Source: Silene latifolia
Taxonomy: Eukaryota > Streptophyta > Magnoliopsida > Caryophyllales > Caryophyllaceae
DNA length: 64,000 nucleotides
Direction: 5' to 3'
Assembly: GCF_048544455.1 (NCBI RefSeq)
Contig: NC_133537.1
Span: forward strand, 70,713,634-70,777,633
Part shown: piece after piece, positions 10,313 through 20,539 of the stretch
Numbering within the stretch: position 1 is the stretch's first letter
How the letters are laid out: each line of letters begins with the position of its first letter
Made by a program: the position numbers and the translations under genes
Notes under the pieces: model-generated
Databases searched by the model: none
Told to the model about the DNA's origin: nothing
What the model saw: only the letters and a program-made list of their open reading frames with translations

Positions 10313-11747
10313 ATGCGCAGGTCACAGGGTGGTGAACTAGTACCATTAAATCCTGAGGTCGAGAAATCCTTGCGCGAGTTGAGACGATCACAAAGGGTAT
10401 TACCGACAGAGGAAGAATTGAGTACTCTGTCAAGCTACTACGAGAACGCTCTGTTCGAAGGAGATCCACCTACATCTCCTGCCTCTACTTCTTCCGCTGA
10501 GACAGTCACTTCTCCAGAAATCCCAGTCATGGCTGAAGAAGCAACCATTGCTAGTCACTCAGAGCCTACAGCTGCGAATCGCTACAAAGGATTCGAACTA
10601 CCTGGGGAGGCGAGAAAATTCGAGCCAAAGCCTTCCTATATTAATCTGGTTGAGAGAAACCAGTTCGGGGGAGCTGCAAATGAAGATGCAGCCAAGCACA
10701 TGGAGATTTTTATTGATTATTGTTGCTCTATACCCCCGCCGGCCGGTGTGACCCAAGACCAGATCAAGGAGACCATGTTCATTTTCTCCCTTCGTGATGC
10801 TGCAAGGGAGTGGTATAGAGATCTGAACCGAGCCACCCATGGGATCACCGACTGGAATTCCTTAGCCCTGGCATTTTACAAAAAGTACTTCTCTGCCTCG
10901 GAGACGAATGCCATTAGAGCTCAGATCACGAGCTTTAAACAGGGGCCTGATGAGAACTTTCATGAAGCATGGGTCCGTTTCAAGAAACTGGTGCGAACCA
11001 TACCGCACCATGGGTTCGAAAAATGGAGTCTTTGCAATCAGTTCTATAATGGGTGTATGACGATCGAGGGCTATTTTGGATCTGCGACCAATGGCCGATT
11101 TCTTTGAGAACATGGGAGAGACCAAGGGGTGGAAGATCATCGATGATTTGGCCACTCATAAGGCTGAATATGGGAATTCGAGAGGAAACCAGAGGAGAGC
11201 TGCTGAATCTTCCTCTGTTGCTGCACTAGAAGCTCTCACTGCAAGGTTTGACAAATATGAATTGGGAGAAGCTTCTAAAGGTGGGATGTACCATGTTAAT
11301 GCTGTTTCAAACGGTCCTTTCGTCTGTAGAAGATGTGGAGCTGAGGGGCATGTCTCAGAGAATTGTTCTGTCCCCTTTGAGTCTTGTGCTGCCTTTCAAC
11401 ACTATAGGCAGACAAACACGTACTATGAGCCGAATGTCCACCCCAACTTGAGGTGGAGTAGCCAGAATGTCCTGAATCCGACTCAACCTCCACAACAGCA
11501 GCAGCAGCAAGCCTATGTGCCCCCTCATAAACAACCATATCAAAAACCTCCGTATATTCCTCAGCAGCAGCAACAATTCCAAAATTCCGAGTTCACCGAG
11601 TTGAAGAACATATTGCTGAAGGAGTCCCAAGCTAGAGAGGCCGGGATGAATATGCTAGAGAGCCAAATTGCTCAATTGGCTAGTAAGAGTACCACTCGAG
11701 CTCCGGGACACTTACCGACTCAAAGTGACCAGAAAGAGACCAGATAG
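10313..11747 (+). pseudogene. Athila1 gag, one frameshift
   Basis: Gag begins at Met 10313, 100 bp after the primer site. Residues about 95-230 form the retrotransposon gag core (YINLVERNQFGG, FSLRDAAREWYRDL, KYFSASETNAIRAQI, ENFHEAWVRFKKLV). The first frame ends at 11107; the match continues one frame over from about 11095 (ADFFENMGETKGWK), so a single-base indel splits it. The second part contains a CCHC zinc knuckle, CRRCGAEGHVSENC, which binds nucleic acid, then Gln-rich stretches encoded by CAG repeats (about 11490-11575) and a heptad-like tail. The frame ends at 11747. As the particle protein it could assemble only with frame repair or recoding. Confidence 0.88.
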
Positions 11748-13393
11748 AGACCCTAAACGCCATAACTTTGAGGAGTGGGTCTACCCTGGAGGGGCCTCCT
11801 ATGGTCGAGGATGCCACGGCGAAAGATGAGGCAAAACCGAGTCAAAACAAAGCTGGAACGAGCAAAGGAAAGAAAAAGGCGTCTACCAGGTATATCAGTC
11901 GATCGATCGATATACCCGTCGATCGCCCGAAGTGCGGGTTCTGAAGCTTGGTCATGTTCATCTAAGTCGATCGACCGACATCACCGGTCGATCGGCGAGA
12001 TCGGGCCGATAGTGAGATTTTTCGTCCTCCGATGCCTGACAACTTGAGGGATCATTTGTTTCGGGGCACGACAGTCCCGAAAATATTGGGGAAAGACCCG
12101 AGTGCTGATGGGTCAGTCCCAGCTCCGAAGCACGACCCGATGTCGATCAATGGTTCACATTTGAGACGGTCTGAAGAGGGTTCAAGCTTCAACAAGGAGA
12201 AAGTAGTGGACTTACAGCCTAAGTCCACGGATACCGGCATGCGCGATTTAGAGGAGAGGGCTAAGCTACTTCTTACAGCCCCATATCCGGAAAGACTAGT
12301 GCCGACGAAGGAACATGTATCTTTCAATAAATTTGAAAAAGTTATTCGTAGCTTGAATGTACAAGTACCCTTCCTTGAGTTAGTTAATCAAGTGCCTGCC
12401 TATACTAAATTCATGAAACAACTCTTGTCTAAGAAAAAGTCACTTGAAAATGTGCATACTGTCGTACTGACTGAGGAAACTTGTTCTTATCTGTCTCACA
12501 CTGCGCCCCATAAACTAGCTGACCCGGGTAGCTTTTCTGTTCCTTGCAATATAGGTACCTTCTCTATTGAGAAGGCATTATGTGACTTAGGAGCTAGTAT
12601 AAGCGTCATGCCTTTGAGTCTAGCTAGAAAGCTCAAATTGACTAGGTTCGCAGTGACAGATATGACAGTACAGATGGTTGACCGATCTGCGGTCCAGCCA
12701 ATAGGAGTCTTAGAGGACATCCCCGTCCAAATCGGGAAGTTTTTCTTCCCCGTTGACTTCGTTGTACTTGACATGCCTGAGGATGCCCATATTCCCATTA
12801 TTTTGGGTAGGCCATTTCTGCACACTGCTGGTGCAGTCACAGATGTTGGTCTAGGAACCTTGACTTTTAAAGTAGGCAAGCATTCTATTGTCTTTGCCCA
12901 ACCTGCTAAGAAGAACGGCCCCATGTGGCCTGTGACTTGTAATACGGTTTCTGACAAGAAATCGTACTTTGTGCTTCCTGATATGCCGATCTCTATTCCT
13001 GTTGTAACCCCTCCGCCCCAGATTGGGAGCAAATTAGAGGAAGATTTGTCTATTTCTGATATTGCAGGAGCTGGTTTGGGGAAGGAAGAGCTGCAAGTCA
13101 ATCTAGTTGCAAGGAAGCCAATCGTTTCACGAGGAGGTCTTGGTTGCCTTAGCTATGCCACCGATGAGGAAGTTGACGACTAACCGGTCAAGGCAAGAAA
13201 GTCCGATTTGGATTCTGACGAGTCTGAAGAGGTCATCGACTGGGGAGATGATGAAAGTGTTGATCCGTTGAGCCATACGGACGTGGAAGCTAAGAAGGGT
13301 GCAGCTGATAAGATAAGCACCGTTGAGGCTACCTCTAGTAGCCAGAAGCCGACAAAGTGGGCCATTCCGTGGCCGTTCTTGATCAACTACTAA
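11748..13393 (+). pseudogene. Athila1 protease region with acidic tail; palindrome module inside
   Basis: After gag the text reads ITLRSG and EGPPMVEDA, the conserved Athila approach to the protease. It is then interrupted at 11898-11996 by a four-palindrome module that brings stops. From 12032 to 13183 a 383-codon frame holds the Athila-type protease: LCDLGASISVMPLSLARKL (Asp-Leu-Gly in place of Asp-Ser/Thr-Gly, usual for Athila) and IPIILGRPFLHTAGA. An in-frame TAA at 13181-13183 is followed in frame by an acidic tail (SDESEEVIDWGDDES) ending at 13393 with PWPFLINY. In full-length Athila elements RT would follow; here there is none. Confidence 0.85.
11898..11996 (+). repeat. Four-palindrome module within the gag-protease frame
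   Basis: Slightly worn copies GTCGATCGAT (11898), GTCGATCGCC (11918), GTCGATCGAC (11966) and GTCGATCGGC (11987); spacings 20, 48 and 21. The intervening GTGCGGGTTCTGAAGCTT matches the block between pairs in the LTR module, so this is the same module, not chance palindromes. Confidence 0.85.
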
Positions 13394-13630
13394 TTGATCA
13401 TATGTTTTCCAAACTTTTTATTTGCTTTTGTTAGACACTTTTTATTGCTTTTGTGTGCGCGAAACTTCGCATTTTATTTTGCTTGCTTAGGATTTTATAC
13501 GCTTTAGACTTTATTTTGGGTTTTGCGCAATTTTGGGCGCGTATTATTGTGCATTTGCAGGTTTTTAGACCTCTTTAGCTCAAGTAATTGAGCAACCACG
13601 AAGAAATAAGAAGTAACAGCAGTATCTTCA

Positions 13631-13732
13631 GTCGATCGACTGGGCTATATAGTCGATCGACTGGTCTGCAGGTTCCAGGAGCTACTTTTCCTTTTACCTC
13701 GGTCGATCGACTGAGCTATGTGGTCGATCGAC
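13631..13732 (+). repeat. Four-palindrome module in the Athila1 3' UTR
   Basis: GTCGATCGAC at 13631, 13652, 13702 and 13723: spacings 21, 50 and 21, identical to the LTR module. The block between pairs, CTGCAGGTTCCAGGAGCTAC, is also a close match. Confidence 0.9.
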
Positions 13733-14099
13733 CGACCTGCACTGTTGTACCTGTTTACGACCTCTCTCCTGCTATGTTTGGTCGATTTGCGGAATTGAGG
13801 GAGTTTTCTACTCCACTTTATCTTCCGTCATTTTATTTATTTCTTCTATTTTTCCCAATTATGCACATAATACCGCTCCATAATTGTCCTTCTCGATTTT
13901 ATGCGTGGGTTTTGTTTTGTCTTTCAGGTGCTTATTGGTAGCACTGCTGGCTACTGAAACCTCCTAGCTCACGCTGGTTTGGGGAGGTTTCCTTTGCTGC
14001 GCTCAAAGTCTTGTGAGTTCCCGAGTTCCACTTCACGTCATTTTTATTTACTTATTTTCTCGCAAATTCCCATTTCTCTTTTCTTCATTACATGATTTT

Positions 14100-14137
14100 G
14101 CACAATGGGGACATTGTGCGATTTGGTTTGGGGAAGG
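14100..14137 (+). other. Internal hairpin and purine-rich tract resembling the terminal polypurine signal
   Basis: Stem GCACAAT/ATTGTGC (7 bp, perfect) encloses loop GGGGAC and is followed by TTTGGTTTGGGGAAGG. The same order (stem, GGGGAC loop, TTTGGTTTGGGGGAAG) is found at 15575-15615 immediately before the 3' LTR, with a different stem. Confidence 0.7.
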
Positions 14138-14888
14138 GTTTTGCGTCGCATATCATTTGCTTGCATTCATGTTTACATCTTGTTTTGCATTGTTTATTTC
14201 ATTCTTATATTCAAAAATCCAAAAAAAAATTGAAAAATTTCAAAAAATTTAAATAAAATGCACGTTTATTTTAGCATATAGGTTGAGTCGGAACGGTAGT
14301 ATTTCAAGGATGACATTGCATTTGCACCTGTTTTGCCTAAGCCTTGCTTGATTAACATGTTATTAGTAGAATCATAAATGCATATCTACGAGTTTTCGTT
14401 AACTTATTTGCTGGACCTTAGACTTGACTTTGATTTTTGGCAAGCTACATCATATTTCTGAGATTTAGAGCCTATAACTGGTGACATCTATGACCGGTTT
14501 ATCTAGGATTGTGAGTAGTACTCCTTATGAGACATGTTACATCAATGTGCATAAATATGAACTTAATCTGCTTAATACCTGTATTGCATTCGGTTTGTGG
14601 TTTGTTGACACATGTGGTAGAGGTTTCCCTTTATTCGTTTTGCCCATGAACTCCACACTGCCAAAAATATCCTTTTTGTCCCATTTACTACATCCTACAT
14701 TTAGCCTGTCCTTTGTCAAGCTAGTAGTCTTAGTTGTTGGGATTGTTACTTCATTTTTGGTGGTAAATGCTCTTATTGAGATTTAGTTGGGAGAATGAAA
14801 AGAAAGGAAAGGAAAGAATCAAAATTGAAAAAAAAAGAAGAAAAAAATGATTCAAAAAGAGAAAAAGAGGTTCTGTACTGTTGAAGCG

Positions 14889-14919
14889 GTCGGTCGACTG
14901 GCATTATAGGTCGATCGAC
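14889..14919 (+). repeat. Two-palindrome module near the Athila1 3' end
   Basis: GTCGGTCGAC (14889, one change) and GTCGATCGAC (14910), 21 bp apart. Confidence 0.82.
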
Positions 14920-15574
14920 TGAGGTTCGAGAGAAAGAAAAGAAATCAAATTTGCATAATTCAAATCCTTATCTTTAGGCGATTTTTCTCCCATGTATTAT
15001 TCATATCTTATGGGGAGTTAGTTGATTACTTTTATACCTGGAGATTGTGAGATTTGTGCTTGCTATAGCACCGTTTCGTTTGATTATGAGCAAGAAGTTG
15101 GATGTTGCCATATGTTTCCGTTTGGGTACTAGCTTGATCACCTGTACCTCCACTTTTCCATAAATGTTTTACCGCTTCTTACGCATACCTCACTTATCCC
15201 ATATATACCTCGGCATGTGTCATGGTCTTTTGTTGGTTGGAATGCGTATGTACGGTTGTAGAGATTGCTTTCATATTAGATTGCAGGCTTGTTCTTATAG
15301 GTCGTAGTTAGGTGAGAGTCTTTACAAATGAATTCTTTCTATCTTACATATATGCACCTGTGCTTATGAGTGATTTGAGCGACCCGCGAGAGTCCAATTT
15401 GATAAGTCTCTACAGTTGACGGTTCAACAATATTTCTAACGACTTTATAACTCGTTTGCATGATTCATTTGCTAATTGATTGTTAATTATTGCATTAAAT
15501 TGGTTTAGGCTTTACATGTTGCAATTCGCTCTGAGATTGAACTCGTTCCATTAGGTCATTAGATCGAGTCTAGT

Positions 15575-15615
15575 CCTTGCTTGGGGACAAGCAAGGGTTT
15601 GGTTTGGGGGAAGTT
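15575..15615 (+). other. Athila1 terminal hairpin and polypurine tract
   Basis: Stem CCTTGCTT/AAGCAAGG (8 bp, perfect) with loop GGGGAC occupies 15575-15596. It is followed by TTTGGTTTGGGGGAAG and the LTR start at 15616. The purine tract is the expected plus-strand primer of reverse transcription. Confidence 0.8.
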
Positions 15616-17112
15616 TGATGCGTGTCTTTTATATGATGTTTTACATCCCATTTTACACGCATTTCAGAGCTTATTTGTGTAGTTTAAGCTACCATTTCCC
15701 CCATTTCCGTCTACTTTCGTGTTTTTGTACTTTATTGCAGAAATGTGAAGAATTCAATGGAAATCGAGCTAAATCCGTCCCCGACTATCCTACATTGCAA
15801 TTGACGTGAAGTATTCACTTAAGGAACGAGCTTGGTGCGCATTTCAAAACCCAAAAGACAAATCCACGAGATTATAGAAGTCAAGTAGCAGCTCAAGCAG
15901 TCGATCGACCACTACCATCAGTCGATCGACCAACCTGCGGGTTCCAGAAGCTACTGTACACTGAAGAGCAGTCGATCGACCGCCATGCTTAGTCGATCGA
16001 CCAAGCCGCTATCCCAGACGAGAATTAAAAGATCGAGGAACTTGAAGCCCATTGAGTTTAGGTTTTGATAATAAGTGTTACGTATGTTTGCTATATAACG
16101 TAACTGAGAACACCAGTTTTAGGGATCCGATTTTTATCTAAGTTTTACACAGTAACATTCAGTTTTTATTAGGGTTCGGAATATTGTTTTAGCATTGGAA
16201 TTTCGTTCTTATTCTTAATCATTCCTTTGCAATCTTGGTATTCTTCTGCCTTATTTCGATTCACTCTTATTTCGTTATTAGTATAGAATTGCTAGTTAGG
16301 TTCCCGAAACCGTTTTATTGTTGCATGTTAATTATTTATCTTACCGCTTTAATTATGAATTCACTACTTTTATGCCCTAGTTTTATTTTTGTTATCACCC
16401 TCAGCATGAGTAGCTAAATTAATTGTGCTAGGATGTAGGGGAATTATAGCATAGGCGGCGTAGTATTAATTTGGACTGAAATCGCGTGTCAGTCGATCGA
16501 CTGCTATACCTGGTCGATCGACTGACCACGTGAGGTTACCTTTCGTTTTAATTGATTTTAATGTTGTATTTAACGAATCGAATGCATGCGACCAGTTAGA
16601 TGCTTAATTTATGACTGACCCATTAGATCGAAAGATAGGGAAAGTTGTTAGATCACCAATTAAAATGACTAAACTGTGCTAAGATCGAAAGATAGGTAAA
16701 GTTTAGATTATTAGTCACTTTTCAGGACGAGAGTCAGTATTAGTGATATTAGAGACTTATAGCGAGATCGAAAGATGCTATCTGTTAAGAGTGGACCGAG
16801 AGGATCTCTTGTTTTCCCGCCTCACATGTGTTCGATTTAGACCTGTTTAGTATGCTGCCGCCGAAGCTATGACGAACTGACCATCCTAGTACCCCTTTTA
16901 TACTTGATTTCATCTGTTTGCTTAGTTTACTTTATTTTATTGCTCATTAGCTATAGACCAATTCAATCAAACCCCCACCTTATTATTACCTTAGACCGAA
17001 TTTAAACAACTAGAAATTACGTCTGCCTCTCTGTGGTTCCACCCGACTGCCACTAGCTATAGTTATAGTTGGAGATTATAAATTTATTTTTGACACCTCA
17101 CGACGGGTATCA
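15616..17112 (+). repeat. Athila1 3' LTR (1,497 bp)
   Basis: Full-length copy of 8695-10190 with about 25 scattered differences counted by eye, several of them transitions in the first 200 bp. It keeps the palindrome modules at 15900-16001 and 16492-16522 and the TATA box at 16092-16098. Confidence 0.93.
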
Positions 17113-17468
17113 GTGATATTAGAAGGATTCCAACCTTGAATCCTCTTAGGTCAGATGCACCGTCAAAGTATAGGTCACATGCGTCGGAATCAGCACAAAG
17201 GATGTCCTTTTCAGGAAGTGACCATGTATCGGTCGTTGGATCTTCGTTGACGGGATTCTCTGCTAGGAAATCGGCGACTGCTCTTCCCTCGATAACCTTG
17301 AAGGGTACAAACTCGAGGTCGAACTCGGACAGCATGAGTGTCCACCTAGACAGCCTTCCGTTTAGTACAGGTTTTTCGAAGATATATTTGACTGGGTCCA
17401 TCTTGGAGTAGATGTGGACCGTGTAGCTGAGCATGTAATGTCGCAGCTTCTTTGTCGACCGTACTAGG
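17113..17468 (-). pseudogene. Tat2 RNase H end and aRNH start
   Basis: Minus-strand translation gives the tail of the first RNase H (SKMDPVKYIFEKPVLNG, LSEFDLEFVPFKVIEGR, AVADFLAENP) and the aRNH start DLYFDGASDLRGFKVG with the first catalytic Asp. The frame then runs into Athila1 at 17112 and resumes at 8694. On the other side it runs into Copia1 at 17468. The split occurs after KLRHYM on one side and CLALVW on the other, so no coding sequence was lost beyond the TSD. Confidence 0.85.
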
Positions 17469-17508
17469 TGTTGGAGCTAGTGTCCTCCATAATTAGTGTG
17501 ATAACGTG

Positions 17509-17515
17509 TATAAAT
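17509..17515 (+). promoter_or_regulatory. Copia1 LTR TATA box
   Basis: TATAAAT in AACGTGTATAAATCTC. Copia2 has the same box in the same place (32552-32558). Confidence 0.6.
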
Positions 17516-17551
17516 CTCTTATAGGTTCACAGGGTATACTTAGTATTTTAT

Positions 17552-17631
17552 CAGTTGATTAACGTTTACTAATAACGGTTGGCTTGCTAGAAGTTTGACG
17601 TTATTATCATACTGATGGCGGTGATCAACTG
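17552..17631 (+). other. Predicted two-helix RNA structure near the 5' end of Copia1 RNA
   Basis: Outer helix CAGTTGAT (17552-17559) with ATCAACTG (17624-17631); inner helix AATAACG (17571-17577) with CGTTATT (17599-17605). The loop includes GTTGGCTTGCTAGA. Copia2 shares the inner helix and part of the outer one. In Copia3 both helices are kept by different bases. Folding is inferred from base complementarity only. Confidence 0.55.
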
Positions 17632-18538
17632 GTCCCTAAAAGTCACACCTAAAGGATGTGTTTGAGAGATGTGATTGTATGAAAATATAATCACATTGAT
17701 GCCTTATATGACTAAAAGGTTAGTCCATGTATTTGACTAAAAGGTTAGTTAATGTGATGATGAGTCAATTATTTAATACAATTAAATAATATCAGCTGAG
17801 ACGAGTTAATTGTTAATTCGTAAATTGAATATAAACTGTTATATTTAATTAATGTATATAATGTTAGCTTAAACGAATTAAGATGTTAATTCGTAATTAA
17901 ACGTAAACGGTTATATTTAATTAGCAAATTATAAATATGCGATATTTATAGTTAATGTATATATTATACGAAATTGTCATAATAAATGATGACAGACCGG
18001 TATTAATAAATCGACTACAAACTGTTGTGTGTGGACTTATTAAATACGTGACGACATAAATGACAATTGATAAATATACACATATTATACAATTTGACAA
18101 CAACCTAAAATAAGAAGATTTTCTCCATATTTTGGTTGTTGGTTACTCGGTTTAAGGAAGAAAAAAAAAAGAAGAAAAATATCTTCCCTTCTTTTCTCTT
18201 TGGACGGTTATATTAGGAGAGAGGGAGGATTATTTTTCTCACTTGATTTTTCACCTAACAGTCTCATCAAAAACCCTAAAAAAACCTACCCTAAAATTAT
18301 CAGTAATTAGGGTTCTCTTTCTAGCAAGAAAAAGGCATTTCTCGGAGCATCTTGGGTGCAACGATTAGGAGAATATCGATCTCGATATTTGTTCTTAAAA
18401 CCGAATTGCTAGGACCGGAGGTTAATTCTAATCTCTATTCTTTTGTTTATGCAATTTCGTTTATGACTCGTAATTTCATATTTCATAATTTCGTTATAAT
18501 CCGAATTTTCTGATGAGATATACCGATATTCCCACAAG

Positions 18539-18550
18539 TGGTATCAGAGC
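18539..18550 (+). other. Copia1 primer-binding site, initiator tRNA-Met type
   Basis: TGGTATCAGAGC two bases after the LTR, the usual copia site complementary to the 3' end of initiator tRNA-Met. Confidence 0.92.
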
Positions 18551-20539
18551 ATAGGCCACGAAATTATTTTATATGATTTTCATAAATGTATTAAAACAAA
18601 AAAAAATTTGAAAGAAAAAAAAAATTCGGCCGCACCAATTTTTTTTGCCGAGATATTTTTTGTTTTTTTGATGCCTTGTTTCCATTTTGATTTATTGATA
18701 TTGTTGTTTTAACATGTTAAGATGATAATATGATAAATTTGTAGATGTTTTGATTTAATAAGAATTAAATTGAAATGGAAATGGAAATTGTTTTGATAGA
18801 TGATGTTCATTTGTTTTTGCTATATAGTTTTGGCATACATGGTGTTAAATTGTTGTTTAAGAATCATGATTCATTAAATTTAATAATGTTCAAATCAATT
18901 GTGATGAATCAAATATTCAGATAATCGATTTAATCATAATTTAGATATTCATTTTAAGAGGTTAAATTGAATCATCTAGTTTGGATCTATGTTTAAATTA
19001 AACATTGATGATTATGCCAATCTTGTTATAGTAGCAACATTAAACAAATTTGTTCACATTAAAAGGGTTGTTTTCGAATATAAAAAAAAAAAAAAAAAAA
19101 AAATGTTTTTCGTTTTTTTTTTAGGAATGCCGAGAGCATTTAATAAAAAAATGTTTTTTCGTTTTTTTTTTGGAATGCTGAGAGCATTTAAAAAAAAATT
19201 GTTTTTTTTTGTGTTTTGGCCAATAATTATTATACATTAAATCTATAATGTATGATTGTTAGTTGTGAAAAAGTTCACAATATTTTAGATACCCAATTAT
19301 TTTAAAGTGGTTTAAAATAATGTTAGATTAATTCATATTACAAGTTAATGTGTATTAAGATTGGAATTATTGTGAGTAATTGAGGAATTGTCACATACTT
19401 TTGATCATTTTAAAATAGGTGGTTTGGATAAATTACTCTACATAATTAAGGAATTATGTCTTGACTGATTAATTTATAGTTGATGCATTTTATTTAGTTG
19501 TATGAATTGTTGAATGGTTTATTTACGTATTTTTGCAATCGGTTGTAATTTTGTATTACCTAGTGTGGCCTTAGTTGATTAGGTTTTCGTAATGATGGAA
19601 ACATAATCTTGATGTAATTTTAAGATCTCGAATCTCCTTTGGTTTTCTTTAGTATTATGTTTTTGAAATTAGAATGTAGATAGGTTTATTTTGTAATTTT
19701 TAATTGTAATTTTGAGAAGACTAAAGATGGAGATTGGATTGCTCACTCCCGCTACATGGACCAAGATGGAACATCAAGACAAGCTTCTCGGGTCCTAGGA
19801 AGGATTCCAAAGTTGTATTTATGTTCATTTTGGTAGATAGGCCACACTAGGACTTTATTTTTTGTTTTACGTTTTTCCATTCTTGTTGCTTTTCTTCGCA
19901 TGATAGTTAGTGCATCATATTCCGCCTAAACCAAACCAACTTATATGCATGAAAATTGACTCATATAGTTTGGATGTTAGTTATCATGGACATAAAGATG
20001 CCACACTATTTTAAGCCATCATCTTAGTTTACTCATTCTCGCATGCTAGATATTAGTTCACTTAAAATGTATTAAAGTAAAGTTGATGGGATCTTCCTCT
20101 AAAACTAAAATTGAGACTAGTCTTTATAGGTCAAACAACTATGAATCCCTTTTTCGTCGGTAGGCATATAGGACCTTACTCTCCATATGACCCCTTCTAC
20201 GTTATGTAAGTAGTTTGTGTTGACTTATTTTACCTCAACATTATAATCCGGAGAGTTTCTCGAGATTATGATGGACTACAGATAAAATTTACAGAAATTT
20301 ATCAACCAAGAATTCTAAAAGTAGAATTAGCCAAGAGGTTAGCTTATCAATTTACAGATAATTGAGTCTTGGGATCATTTATATAATTCTTGAGGGAGGT
20401 CAATTGAATAAATGCTTGAGTCTTCGCATTATAACATTTTTGCATTAGACTTAAATCATAACGATGAGTATGCTTATTATATTCTTCTTCTTTTCGCAGT
20501 GTAGAATTCGTTTTATATTGATAATACTGCTTACAACAA
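18551..20539 (+). other. Copia1 5' leader
   Basis: About 2 kb between primer site and gag with no supported gene. It contains long A and T runs (for example at 19081-19103) and a near-duplicated stretch (GGAATGC..GAGAGCATTTAA at about 19124 and 19171). A conserved block near 19725-19860 (GATGGAGATTGG, CACTCCCGCTACATGGAC, ATAGGCCACACTAGGA) also occurs in the Copia2 leader at 34580-34710, so part of the leader is under family-level conservation. Confidence 0.7.

Larger units (their letters stand above)
13394..15615 (+). other. Athila1 long 3' untranslated region
   Basis: 2.2 kb without a supported gene. It holds a full palindrome module (13631-13732), a half module (14889-14919), a 9-bp-stem hairpin at 13956-13991, a hairpin plus purine-rich tract at 14100-14137, and the terminal hairpin and polypurine tract at 15575-15615. 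A 101-codon frame at 14481-14786 has hydrophobic stretches but no recognised relative, and I do not call it a gene. AGAAAAGAAA-type purine runs occur near 14796-14870. Confidence 0.75.
8695..17112 (+). mobile_element. Non-autonomous Athila-type Ty3 element (Athila1), complete with two LTRs
   Basis: An 8,418-bp element with near-identical LTRs (8695-10190 and 15616-17112) beginning TGATGCGTGTC and ending GACGGGTATCA. A tRNA-Asp-like primer site follows the first LTR and a polypurine tract precedes the second. Flanks atgat (8690-8694) and gtgat (17113-17117) are a TSD with one change. By eye the LTRs differ at about 25 positions in 1,496 bp (roughly 1.7%), so the insertion is fairly recent. Only gag and protease are encoded; RT, RNase H and integrase are absent, so mobility must have depended on proteins from another element. 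It interrupts the Tat2 aRNH. Confidence 0.92.
17469..18536 (+). repeat. Copia1 5' LTR (1,068 bp)
   Basis: TGTTGGAG...CCCACA, copy at 28662-29723. A TATA box TATAAAT is at 17509-17515, only 40 bp from the LTR start, so nearly the whole LTR would be R/U5. Just downstream is a strongly conserved box (17552-17665) shared with Copia2 and Copia3. Confidence 0.92.

Noticed and set aside
12496..13101. 201-codon antisense ORF opposite the Athila1 protease
   Set aside because: It mirrors the conserved protease frame; no independent motif.
14481..14786. 101-codon ORF with hydrophobic stretches in the Athila1 3' UTR, as an env-like gene
   Set aside because: Too short, no signal peptide pattern or recognised motif, and located in a region full of non-coding repeats.
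19081..19103. A-run as a SINE or processed pseudogene tail
   Set aside because: It lies in the Copia1 leader, with no preceding pol III boxes, no TSD, and similar homopolymer runs in the Copia2 leader.
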